64,000 nt of DNA from Actinomycetes bacterium. Its GTDB lineage: Bacteria; Actinomycetota; Acidimicrobiia; Acidimicrobiales; Palsa-688. Position 1 is the first letter of the stretch. The number at the start of each line of letters is the position of its first letter. The notes under the pieces are model-generated. The model had not been told where the DNA came from. It saw nothing but the letters and a program-made list of their open reading frames with translations, and did not search any database. Below are positions 6,637 to 14,340 of this stretch, in pieces. Both the position numbers and the translations under genes were made by a program. The stretch covers positions 178,907-242,906 of the forward strand of contig JAKCDU010000001.1 of the NCBI GenBank assembly GCA_021838445.1. The letters are read 5' to 3'.

Positions 6637-9288
6637 ACGTCGACGGAGCCCGAGCTCAACTCCACAGCCGATCCGCGAGCCCGTTTCGTCGCCGGTCTGG
6701 GCTTCGATCTCGACGCCTTCCAGGTCCGGGCCCTCGACGAGCTCGATGACGGCGGCAGCGTGGTCGTCGCCGCCCCGACCGGTTCGGGCAAGACGGTGGT
6801 GGCCCAGTACGCCGTGTCCCGTGCTGTCGCCGACGGGCGCAAGGCCTTCTACACCACACCCCTCAAGGCGCTGTCCAACCAGAAGTACTGGGAGCTGGTG
6901 CGCCGCCACGGCTCCGAGCAGGTCGGGCTCCTGACCGGGGACAATTCGATCAACGGTACGGCCCCCATCGTGGTCATGACCACCGAGGTCCTACGCAACA
7001 TGATCTACGCCTCGTCGGGCGCCCTCACCGGACTGCGCTACGTCATCCTCGACGAGGTCCACTACCTGCAGAACGCCTACCGGGGACCCGTCTGGGAGGA
7101 GGTGATCATCCACGCACCGCCCGGGGTCGACCTGGTGTGCCTCAGCGCCACGGTGTCCAACGCCGAGGAGCTCGCCGACTGGATCCGCACCGTGCGAGGT
7201 CCCACCGCCGCGGTCATCGAGGAGCGCCGACCGGTGGAGCTGCACGACCTCTACCTGTTCGGGGATCGATCCAGCGACCGCCTCCTGCTCATGCCGACGC
7301 TGCTCGACGGCCGACCCAACCCCGAGGCGGTGGCCCTCGACTCGCGGACGCTGCGCCGCCCCGGCCTGCAGGGTCGGCCGCGGGGACGGCTGTTCACCCC
7401 CCGGCGGGTGGAGGTCATCGATCTGCTGGCCGAGCACGAGATGCTCCCGGCCATCTACTTCATCTTCTCCCGGGCCGCCTGCGACGACGCGGTGGCGGCC
7501 TGCCGGAGGGAGGGGAAGCGTCTGACCACGGCCGAGGAGCGCCGCCAGATCCGGGCCATCGTGGCGGAGCACGTGGAGCCGCTGTCCGAGGAGGACCTGG
7601 GCGTGCTCGACTATGGGTCGTGGCTGAGCGGCCTGGAGGCCGGCTACGCCGCTCACCACGCCGGGATGGTGCCGTCGTTCAAGGAGGCCGTGGAGGCCTG
7701 CTTCGCGGCCAGCCTGGTGAAGGTCGTCTTCGCCACCGAGACCCTGTCGCTCGGTATCAACATGCCGGCCCGGACCGTCGTCATCGAGAAGCTCACCAAG
7801 TTCACCGGGGAGCGCCACGAGTTCCTGACCCCCGGGGAGTACACCCAGCTCACCGGCCGGGCCGGCCGGAGGGGTATCGACGAGGTCGGCTACGCCGTGG
7901 TGCTCTGGTCACCGTTCGTGCCCTTCGATCAGGTCGCCGGGCTGGCCGGGGCCCGGACCTACGCCCTGACCAGCAGTTTCCGCCCCACCTACAACATGGC
8001 GGCCAACCTGGTGCGCCGTTACCCGCCCGACGAGGCCCACCACCTTCTCAACCTGTCCTTCGCCCAGTTCCGGGCCGACAGCGACGTGGTGCGGCTCGAG
8101 ACCCAGTTGGAGCGCGCCGCCGCGGCCCTGCGCGACGCCCGGCGGTCGGCGACCTGTGAGAGGGGCGACGCCGAGGAGTACCGCACCCTGGTGCGGGCCG
8201 GCGAGGACCCCGGCCGGCCGGGGGTGGCCCCAGCCGCCGAGGTGGTCGTCGCGCTCGAACGGGTCCGCCCCGGCGACGTGCTGGTCGTACCCGGAAAGCA
8301 CCACGGCGGCCGCATCGCGGTGCTGTCGACCCGCCACCGACGGGGCGGTGACATCAGGCTGCGGGCCGTCACCGGCGACCGCAAGGTGGTGATGCTCGGG
8401 CCGCGGGACTTCCCTGATCCGCCGGTGGCGGTGGCCCGCCTCCAGTTCCCCGCCCCCTACGCCCCCAACAACGCCGGCTTCCGCCGGCAGGTGGCTTCAT
8501 CGTTGCTGGCCGTCCGCCTCGCGGAGACCGACGGTCCGGCCCCGGGCGCCTCCACGGAGGGTGCCGGCCTGCTCCACGCGGTGGTCGCTGACAGCCATCC
8601 CGTGGCCTCCTGCCCCGACGCCCGGCTCCATCTGCGGGCCCTCGACCGGGCCGAGCGGCTGGGCCGCGAGGTGGAGCGCCTCCAGAGGAGGGTCAAGGGG
8701 CGCCTCGAGTCCCTCGCCCGCCAGTTCGACCGGGTGCTGCGGGTACTGGAGGCGTGGGGCTATGTGGACGGCTGGAACCTCACCGACGCCGGGGTGCGCC
8801 TGGCCCGGCTCTACCACGAGTCAGATCTGCTGATCGCCGAATGCCTCGGGCAGGGGATCCTCGACGGACTGGGCGAGGCGGAGATGGCCGCGGCGGTGTC
8901 GGTCTTCACCTTCGAGAGCCGCGGTCAGGGGGGGACGGGGACCTGGTTGCCCACCCCCCGCCTGCGCCGGCGCTGGGCCGCGGTGACCCAGCTGGCGGGC
9001 GAGCTGAACGCCGCCGAGGATGAGGCCGGACTGCCTCTGACCCGTCCCCCCGACCCCGGCTTCGCGTCCCTGGCCTATGCCTGGGCTGAGGGGGAGGACC
9101 TGGCCGAGGTGATAGGGGAGGAGGAGATGTCAGGCGGTGACTTCGTGCGCAACGTCAAGCAGTTGATAGATCTCCTGCGCCAGGTCGGCCAAACGGCGCC
9201 CCAGGAGGCCACCGCTCAGGCCGCCCGGACCGCCGCCGAGCGCCTGATGCGCGGCGTGGTGGCCGCCTCGTCGGTGATACCGGCGTGA
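6637..9288 (+). CDS. helY: SKI2/Mtr4-like DEVH-box RNA helicase HelY, non-AUG start proposed
   Basis: ATP-dependent helicase of the Ski2/Mtr4 superfamily 2 branch, at the same place (after tatC) as M. tuberculosis helY. Numbered from an ACG at 6637, the motifs are Walker A APTGSGKT (Lys52), DEVH (139-142), SAT, and motif VI QLTGRAGRRG (404-413); the C-terminus resembles the Ski2 DSHCT region. The first ATG/GTG/TTG in frame is GTG 6760, only ten codons before the Walker lysine, which would remove the family's conserved Q-motif segment (FDLDAFQVRALDEL). That segment is open and well formed upstream. ACG 6637 has GGGAG eight bases before it and would give MSTEPELNSTADPRARF. CTG 6697 is a second option. 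A base error at the start codon is possible. Confidence 0.9.
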   Translation, partial: TSTEPELNSTADPRARFVAGLGFDLDAFQVRALDELDDGGSVVVAAPTGSGKTVVAQYAVSRAVADGRKAFYTTPLKALSNQKYWELVRRHGSEQVGLLTGDNSINGTAPIVVMTTEVLRNMIYASSGALTGLRYVILDEVHYLQNAYRGPVWEEVIIHAPPGVDLVCLSATVSNAEELADWIRTVRGPTAAVIEERRPVELHDLYLFGDRSSDRLLLMPTLLDGRPNPEAVALDSRTLRRPGLQGRPRGRLFTPRRVEVIDLLAEHEMLPAIYFIFSRAACDDAVAACRREGKRLTTAEERRQIRAIVAEHVEPLSEEDLGVLDYGSWLSGLEAGYAAHHAGMVPSFKEAVEACFAASLVKVVFATETLSLGINMPARTVVIEKLTKFTGERHEFLTPGEYTQLTGRAGRRGIDEVGYAVVLWSPFVPFDQVAGLAGARTYALTSSFRPTYNMAANLVRRYPPDEAHHLLNLSFAQFRADSDVVRLETQLERAAAALRDARRSATCERGDAEEYRTLVRAGEDPGRPGVAPAAEVVVALERVRPGDVLVVPGKHHGGRIAVLSTRHRRGGDIRLRAVTGDRKVVMLGPRDFPDPPVAVARLQFPAPYAPNNAGFRRQVASSLLAVRLAETDGPAPGASTEGAGLLHAVVADSHPVASCPDARLHLRALDRAERLGREVERLQRRVKGRLESLARQFDRVLRVLEAWGYVDGWNLTDAGVRLARLYHESDLLIAECLGQGILDGLGEAEMAAAVSVFTFESRGQGGTGTWLPTPRLRRRWAAVTQLAGELNAAEDEAGLPLTRPPDPGFASLAYAWAEGEDLAEVIGEEEMSGGDFVRNVKQLIDLLRQVGQTAPQEATAQAARTAAERLMRGVVAASSVIPA

Positions 9289-9344
9289 GATCGCTTCGCA
9301 GCCCCGGCCTTTCCCGGGTCCACCTGCCCGGGCGCCACGGCCCG

Positions 9345-9350
9345 TAGATT
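9345..9350 (+). promoter_or_regulatory. Possible -10 for the ThyX-like gene
   Basis: TAGATT lies 10 bases before ATG 9361, slightly longer than the other leaderless spacings in this window. A TTG overlapping its end (9349) is an alternative start. Confidence 0.35.
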
Positions 9351-9360
9351 GGCACCCGGT

Positions 9361-11028
9361 ATGGCCAGCGTCGACCCCGGAATCTACGCCGTGGAGGAGT
9401 GGACCGACGACGAGGCGGACGTTCTGCGGCGGTACTTCACGAACCTCGACGGTCCGGTGTTCGCCTTGGTCAACCTGCCCGAGGTGGTCAAAGGCGCGCT
9501 GTTCGCCCGTTACTCCCGTTCGGCCAAGAGCCTGCGGCGGCTGTTCCTCGACGAGTTCGTCGGCGACCTCGACATAAGCGGCGACCTCGGCGTCGACGCC
9601 ACGGTTGGACTGGCCCGGGCCGAGCAGCTCTATGACAAGATTTTCTTCGAGTACGGCGACGATTCGGTGGCCCAGCTGGGCGGGGTGCACCTGGCCTGCG
9701 AGCAGGCCTCGAACGTGCTCACCAAGGTCCTCGAGTGGGGCCGGCTCATGTCCTACATGGAGAAGTCGACCCGCTACGTGGCCTACGACAGCCGGCTCCC
9801 CAACGGTCGCTACCGCTACTACCGCGACACCGAGATCCTGGACTCGCCGCTCGGTGCCCGCTACGTGGGCGACATGGACCGGCTCTTCGACGCCTACGCC
9901 GAGCTGCTGCCGGTCCTTCAGTCGCACTTCGCCGCCGTCTACCCCAAGGCCTCCGGCGACTCCGACTTCGTGTGGCGCCAGTCGGTGCGGGCCAAGGCCT
10001 TCGACGCCCTGCGCGGCATGCTGCCGGCGGGAGCCACCTCCAATCTGGGCATCTACGCCAGCGGCCAGGCCTACGAGTCGCTTCTCATCCGCATGCGGGC
10101 CCACCCCCTCCCCGAGGCCCGCTCCTACGCCGAGCTCATGCTCGCCGAGCTGCGCAAGGTGATCCCGTCGTGGGTCAAGCGGGTGGACGTGGCCGACCGG
10201 GGCGTGGCCCATTCCGACTATCTCGAGGCCAACCGTTCGGCCATGCAGGCCCTCGCCGACGGCCTGTTCGGACCGGAGCCGGACCCCTCGGCCTCGCCTA
10301 TGGCCGGCCGGGCCCCCCACGTCGAGCTGCTCGACTGGGACCCTGACGGTGAGGTCAAGGTGGTGGCCGCCATGCTCTACCCCTACACGGATCGTCCCGA
10401 GTCGGTCGTGGACGCGAAGGTGGCATCGATGAGCGCCGAGGAGCGCCTGGAGGTGGTGCGCCGCTACGTCGGGGACCGCCAGAACCGCCGCCACCGGCCC
10501 GGCCGGGCCCTGGAGCGGTGCGGCTACCGCTTCGACGTCGTCTCCGACTACGGGGCCTTCCGGGACCTCCAGCGTCACCGGCTGCTGACCGTCGAATGGC
10601 AGGACCTCACTCCGGCCCACGGCTACAGCCAGCCCGCGGCGGTGATCGAGGCCGGCGTGGAGGACGCTTACGGAGCGGCCATGCAGCGATCCGCCGACCT
10701 GTGGTCATCCCTGTCCACCCGCTTCCGCCCGTCGCAGGCCGCCTACGCCGTGGCTCTGGCCTACCGGATCCGCTACGTGATGCAGTTCAATGCCCGGGAG
10801 GCCATGCACCTGCTGGAGCTGCGGACCAGCCCCCAGGGTCATCCCGAGTACCGCCAGGTCTGCCAGCAGATGCACTACCTGATCGCCGAGCGGGCCGGTC
10901 ACCGCGTCATCGCCGCCATGATGAGCTACGTGGACGGCGCCGACTACGACTCGGCCGGCCTCGAGCGCCTCCAGGCCGAGCGCCGGGCCGAGAGCCGCCG
11001 CGTCGAGCGGGCCCCCGCCACCTCCTGA
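9361..11028 (+). CDS. Two-domain FAD-dependent thymidylate synthase-like protein (ThyX superfamily)
   Basis: Canonical ThyX makes dTMP with FAD and is about 220-250 residues with an RHR-x7-S signature. This protein has 555 residues and two ThyX-like halves. The first half has EWGRLMSYMEKSTRYVAYD (Ser131), matching the end of the ThyX motif but with WGR where RHR is expected. The second half has DLQRHRLLTVEWQ with RHR at 405-407 but no following Ser at the usual distance, then a helical region ending EAMHLLELRTSPQGHPEYR. Family membership is clear; true thymidylate synthase activity is not. Similar long ThyX-like proteins occur in other actinobacteria. ATG 9361 is preferred over TTG 9349. Confidence 0.75.
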   Translation: MASVDPGIYAVEEWTDDEADVLRRYFTNLDGPVFALVNLPEVVKGALFARYSRSAKSLRRLFLDEFVGDLDISGDLGVDATVGLARAEQLYDKIFFEYGDDSVAQLGGVHLACEQASNVLTKVLEWGRLMSYMEKSTRYVAYDSRLPNGRYRYYRDTEILDSPLGARYVGDMDRLFDAYAELLPVLQSHFAAVYPKASGDSDFVWRQSVRAKAFDALRGMLPAGATSNLGIYASGQAYESLLIRMRAHPLPEARSYAELMLAELRKVIPSWVKRVDVADRGVAHSDYLEANRSAMQALADGLFGPEPDPSASPMAGRAPHVELLDWDPDGEVKVVAAMLYPYTDRPESVVDAKVASMSAEERLEVVRRYVGDRQNRRHRPGRALERCGYRFDVVSDYGAFRDLQRHRLLTVEWQDLTPAHGYSQPAAVIEAGVEDAYGAAMQRSADLWSSLSTRFRPSQAAYAVALAYRIRYVMQFNAREAMHLLELRTSPQGHPEYRQVCQQMHYLIAERAGHRVIAAMMSYVDGADYDSAGLERLQAERRAESRRVERAPATS

Positions 11029-11160
11029 GATTCGGGGGTGGGGGGCGCTCACCAACCCGGCCGACGCTGTTGTCCATGTTGACAAAGGGGTTGCTGAGGT
11101 TGCTGTTGACGTTGTAACTTCACGGTGACGGGCGGAGGGATTGGATCCCTTTCTTCTGCC

Positions 11161-11922
11161 ATGCCCGTGACCCGCCCCATCCGTCTCGTGATCGCCTTGG
11201 GCGTCCTGTCCAGCGCCCTGTCGTTCGGGCTGGCCGACTGGTCAGGGAGCAGCGCCGCCTACGTGGTCCAGCCCGGCGACACACTGTGGGGGATCGCCAC
11301 CTCGCGCGGCCTGACCGTGGCCCAACTGGCGTCGGCCAACGGCATCAACCCGCTGGACATCCTGCCCATAGGGGAGCGACTGGCCATCCCCGGCGTCACC
11401 CTCGCCTCGGTCACCAGCCCGGCTCCCGCAGCCGGCCCATCCAACGGGTTCGGCTTCTGCGCCGCGTTCACCTACACGCCGGGCCCCACCGGCGTACTGC
11501 CGGCCCAGCTGTCCGGTTCGCCGACCTTCTACCAGCTCGATCCCCTTTTCCGGCACTGGGCCGCCTACTACGGCCTGTCAGCGTCGCTCCTGGAGGCCGT
11601 GGACTGGCTCGAGTCGGGCTGGCAGCAGGGTGTGGTATCAGTGACCGGGGCGGTGGGTATCGGCCAGATAGAGCCCTACACAGCCACCTTCATCGACCAG
11701 CAGTTGGTCGGCTTCACCCTCGACTACGTGCACTCCCCGTCGGACAACATCCGCATGTCGGCCGCCTACCTGGCCTTCCTGGCCGGCAAGGAGGCCGACA
11801 ACCAGTGCGCCACCGTCGCCGCCTACTACGAAGGGCCGATCAACCTGCAGAACTACGGGGTGCTCCCCGACGCCCAGCAGTATGTCGCCGACGTGGAGAC
11901 CCTCCTGCCCCGCTTCTCCTGA
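11161..11922 (+). CDS. Secreted LysM-domain lytic transglycosylase-like protein
   Basis: A 253-residue exported cell-wall protein. The N-terminus is a signal peptide (PIRLVIALGVLSSALSFGLA). One LysM peptidoglycan-binding domain follows (about 36-78, YVVQPGDTLWGIATSRGLT to LAIPG). After a linker, residues about 120-250 look like an SLT/lysozyme-type fold: LLEAVDWLESGWQQGVVSVTGAVGIGQIEP carries the catalytic Glu in the ESGW context and GIGQ as in goose-type or Slt enzymes. A GTG at 11125 would add 12 residues before the signal peptide, so ATG 11161 is preferred. Its own promoter is not evident in the 132-base upstream gap. Confidence 0.85.
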   Translation: MPVTRPIRLVIALGVLSSALSFGLADWSGSSAAYVVQPGDTLWGIATSRGLTVAQLASANGINPLDILPIGERLAIPGVTLASVTSPAPAAGPSNGFGFCAAFTYTPGPTGVLPAQLSGSPTFYQLDPLFRHWAAYYGLSASLLEAVDWLESGWQQGVVSVTGAVGIGQIEPYTATFIDQQLVGFTLDYVHSPSDNIRMSAAYLAFLAGKEADNQCATVAAYYEGPINLQNYGVLPDAQQYVADVETLLPRFS

Positions 11923-11989
11923 GAGCCGCTCGGCGGAGGAGAGAATTCGGCGGCTGACCCCTTGACGGGAGGGTCACCGGTCCGCGACC

Positions 11990-12205
11990 GTATGTGGCGC
12001 AGTTACGCCCGCCGGAGCGGTGGAGCGTGGCCAGGGTGGCCTGGCGGAGCCAAGTAGACAACGGGCGTTGCACGCCGGTCGACCCTACCGGGGTACGACC
12101 CGCAACGATCGGCCCCAAAGGTTCCCCAGGCTGCCCGGCGCACACCGGCGGAATAGAAGGGTGACGTCGATGGTTGGGACGTGCCCCGGACCGCGAGTCC
12201 GGCGT
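11990..12205 (+). other. Structured intergenic element, candidate non-coding RNA or leader
   Basis: This lies in a 357-base stretch without a convincing gene (11923-12279). Three strong hairpins are visible: GCCAGG/CCTGGC with a GTGG loop (12030-12045); a compound hairpin 12066-12107 in which CGTTGC pairs with GCAACG and, inside it, GGTCG with CGACC and ACCC with GGGT; and CCGGAC/GTCCGG with a CGCGA loop (12186-12202). It precedes the DUF4193 gene, which has its own AAGGA ribosome site. I tried to match RNase P, tmRNA, SRP RNA, glycine, cobalamin and c-di-AMP motifs and found none. The strand is assumed from the downstream gene. Confidence 0.4.
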
Positions 12206-12279
12206 CTAGTATCCCGCGCCTGACGATCTCGGACGGCTGTCGCGGGTGACTCCCACCGAAGACTTTTTAAGGATCACGA

Positions 12280-12756
12280 ATGGCTAAAGATGATTTGGAC
12301 GAAGACGCCCTGGAAGAGTCCGAGGATCTGCCCGACGATCTCGATGAGGACGAGCTCGACGAGATCGACGAGGAGGACGACATCGATGATCTCGGCGACG
12401 ACGATGAGGGTGTCGTGGCCGACATCGAGGGCGATGACGAGGAGGACGACAGCGCCGCCATCGCCCTGAAGGCCCGCAGCGACGACGACGACGAGGACGA
12501 GGACGACGACGACGAGGATTCAGATGACGTGGAGGCCAGTCTCGACGTCATATTGAAGGAGAGGCTGGTCGTCCCCGACGACGACGAGGACGACGAGGAC
12601 GACGAGGACGTGGTCGACGGCGACGACCGCAGCGAGAGCCCGCTGCGGGTCCTGCCCAAGCAGCCTGGTGAGTTCGTCTGCCAGTCGTGCTTCCTCGTCA
12701 AGCACCCCAGTCAGCTCGCCGATCCGGTAGCCCAGTTGTGCCGGGACTGTGTCTAG
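12280..12756 (+). CDS. DUF4193 zinc-ribbon protein with hyperacidic N-terminus
   Basis: The last 30 residues (VLPKQPGEFVCQSCFLVKHP...CRDC) are the conserved end of the actinobacterial DUF4193 family (M. tuberculosis Rv2699c), with two CxxC pairs forming a zinc ribbon. The function is unknown. The rest of the 158 residues is extraordinarily acidic, with runs of Asp and Glu over about 1-60 and 67-118, much longer than in Rv2699c. AAGGA lies six bases before the ATG. The stop overlaps the -10 of the next gene. Confidence 0.85.
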   Translation: MAKDDLDEDALEESEDLPDDLDEDELDEIDEEDDIDDLGDDDEGVVADIEGDDEEDDSAAIALKARSDDDDEDEDDDDEDSDDVEASLDVILKERLVVPDDDEDDEDDEDVVDGDDRSESPLRVLPKQPGEFVCQSCFLVKHPSQLADPVAQLCRDCV

Positions 12757-12759
12757 GAT
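12754..12759 (+). promoter_or_regulatory. -10 hexamer for leaderless transcript of the gene at 12766
   Basis: TAGGAT ends 6 bases before the GTG start and straddles the stop codon of the DUF4193 gene. Confidence 0.5.
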
Positions 12760-12765
12760 CCAACG

Positions 12766-13311
12766 GTGACCGAGGAACCGCCCACGCCCCTCGACGTGGC
12801 TCTCGACGTGTTCTTCTACGCTCCGGTGGGGCTCGCCATCACCGCCGCTGAAGAGCTCCCCAAGCTGGCCGAGAAGGGCCGCTCCCGGGTGGGAGCCCAG
12901 GTCGGGATGGCCCGGGTGGTCGGGCGGTTCGCGGTGAGTCGGGGCCGCCAGAGCTTCGAGAAGCGGTTCACTCCGCCCCCTCATCCCGGCCCCCCGACAG
13001 GGTTCGATTCGGGTCCGCACCGCGACTCGGAGCCGGAGGTCACCCTTCCCGCCGCCTCCGCCGGTGACCAGGTCCCCGCTGGGACCGGCCCGGTGGGCGC
13101 CCCCGCCGCCAGCGATCTGGAGGCGGGCCCCCCGCCCCCCGAGGCCGCCGAGTTGGCCATACCCGGATACGACTCCCTCTCGGCGTCCCAGGTGGTTCAG
13201 CGTCTGGCCGGCCTGAGCCGGTCCGAGCTGGCGTCGGTGGGGGAGTATGAGAGGGCCCATCGGGGTCGCCGGACCATCCTCAACCGGATAGCCCAGCTGC
13301 AGGGCCAGTAG
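12766..13311 (+). CDS. Lipid-droplet-associated-like small protein
   Basis: A 181-residue protein. Residues 9-60 form an amphipathic or hydrophobic segment (VALDVFFYAPVGLAITAAEELPKLAEKG) followed by a helical part; the middle (60-125) is Pro/Gly/Ala-rich and disordered. The last 45 residues (PGYDSLSASQVVQRLAGLSRSELASVGEYERAH...) match a tail found in actinobacterial proteins annotated as lipid-droplet-associated. That link is from memory of the motif and not proven. No catalytic motif is visible. Confidence 0.6.
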   Translation: MTEEPPTPLDVALDVFFYAPVGLAITAAEELPKLAEKGRSRVGAQVGMARVVGRFAVSRGRQSFEKRFTPPPHPGPPTGFDSGPHRDSEPEVTLPAASAGDQVPAGTGPVGAPAASDLEAGPPPPEAAELAIPGYDSLSASQVVQRLAGLSRSELASVGEYERAHRGRRTILNRIAQLQGQ

Positions 13312-13322
13312 GGCCGCGGCCG

Positions 13323-13880
13323 GTGGAGCACTGTGCCCGCCCGGCCGCGGAGGCAGATCTGGGCGATCTGCGGAGGTTGTGGGACCAGGCGGTGGCCGAG
13401 TTGGACGGCCAGCGCGGCGGGTGGTCTCTCGCTGGCGGCCTCTGGAGAGACGATCTCGATGCTTTCCTCGGCCACGCCCTCGCCGGTGGCGACGGCGACC
13501 GCCTGATGGTCCTCGGCACGAGCCGCGGCCGCCCGGTGGGAGTGGCCTCGTTGATGGCCGACCGGGACCGCAGGGAGCCGCTCGGCGTGCTGGAACTGAT
13601 ATACGTCGAGCCCCCATCCCGTCGGACCGGCATAGCGGCGGCCATGCTGCAGTTGGTCCTCGATCGCTGCGAGGAGTGGGGGGTGGCGGGCCTCGACGCC
13701 CCCGCCCTGCCCGGTAACCGGACGGCCAAGTCGTTCTTCGAACGACTTGGGATGCGGGCCCGGCTGCTGGTGATGCACCGCACGACCGGTGCTCCCCCTG
13801 AAGACCACGACGCGTCCCATGTCGACCGCGCCGCCGATGGTCAGGGGCCCGCCGATGTCGGCCCCCCGGCCGGTGGTTGA
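13323..13880 (+). CDS. GNAT-family N-acetyltransferase
   Basis: A 185-residue protein of the acetyl-CoA-dependent GNAT fold. The acetyl-CoA loop is seen as LELIYVEPPSRRTGIAAAML, followed by the C-terminal pair LDAPALPGNRTAKSFFERLGM, typical of the last GNAT strands. The GTG start lies 11 bases after the previous stop. The C-terminal 25 residues are poorly conserved in character and overlap the start region of the Nudix gene. The substrate is unknown. Confidence 0.8.
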   Translation: MEHCARPAAEADLGDLRRLWDQAVAELDGQRGGWSLAGGLWRDDLDAFLGHALAGGDGDRLMVLGTSRGRPVGVASLMADRDRREPLGVLELIYVEPPSRRTGIAAAMLQLVLDRCEEWGVAGLDAPALPGNRTAKSFFERLGMRARLLVMHRTTGAPPEDHDASHVDRAADGQGPADVGPPAGG

Positions 13881-14325
13881 CGACTTCGCCCCCATGGGCG
13901 GGGTCGGATCGGAGGGGGGACCTCCCCGGCCCGAGGTGGCGGTGGGTGCTGTCGCGGTCTTCGACGGCGCCATCCTCATGGTGCGGCGGGGGAGGGGTCC
14001 GGCGCAGGGGACGTGGTCGGTTCCGGGGGGACGGGTCGAGCCGGGGGAGACCCTGGCCGAGGCGGTGGTCCGGGAGCTGTCGGAGGAGACCGGTCTCGAC
14101 GGTGTCTGCGAGTCCCTAGTGGGGTGGGCCGAGCACATCGGCCCCGATTACCATTACGTCATCCTGGATTTCCGGGTCACCGTCCTGTCGGACTCGGATC
14201 CGATCGCCGGTGATGATGCGTCCGAGGCCCGATGGGTCCGGCTCTCGGACGTGGCCGACCTGACGCTGGCCGAAGGCCTGGCCGAGTTCCTCCACGACCA
14301 CGGGATTCTCGCCACCTTCAGCTAG
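13855..14325 (+). CDS. Nudix hydrolase
   Basis: A perfect Nudix box (GRVEPGETLAEAVVRELSEE then TGL) sits in the middle, so this is a Mg-dependent hydrolase of nucleoside diphosphate derivatives. The first strand AVGAVAVFDGAILMVRRGRG and DYHYVILDFRV resemble MutT/NudC-like housekeeping enzymes. Starts are ambiguous: ATG 13855 has AGGGG at a good distance and overlaps the GNAT gene by 26 bases; GTG 13873 and ATG 13894 are alternatives. It is convergent with the next gene. Confidence 0.88.
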   Translation: MSAPRPVVDDFAPMGGVGSEGGPPRPEVAVGAVAVFDGAILMVRRGRGPAQGTWSVPGGRVEPGETLAEAVVRELSEETGLDGVCESLVGWAEHIGPDYHYVILDFRVTVLSDSDPIAGDDASEARWVRLSDVADLTLAEGLAEFLHDHGILATFS

Positions 14326-14340
14326 GCGGCGCCGTGGTCA

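Noticed and set aside
9130..10620. Long minus-strand open frame opposite helY end and the ThyX-like gene
   Set aside because: Its translation is Val/Gly/His/Arg-rich antisense sequence of GC-rich coding DNA with no domain; the plus-strand genes explain the region.
11029..11160. c-di-AMP (ydaO) riboswitch or TTGACA promoter upstream of the LysM gene
   Set aside because: Such riboswitches often precede actinobacterial wall enzymes, but the conserved blocks are absent. TTGACA occurs at 11079 without a -10 hexamer at a proper distance.
12020..12223. 67-codon plus-strand frame in the long intergenic region
   Set aside because: Arg-rich translation without a ribosome site or family resemblance; the hairpins suggest a structured RNA or nothing.
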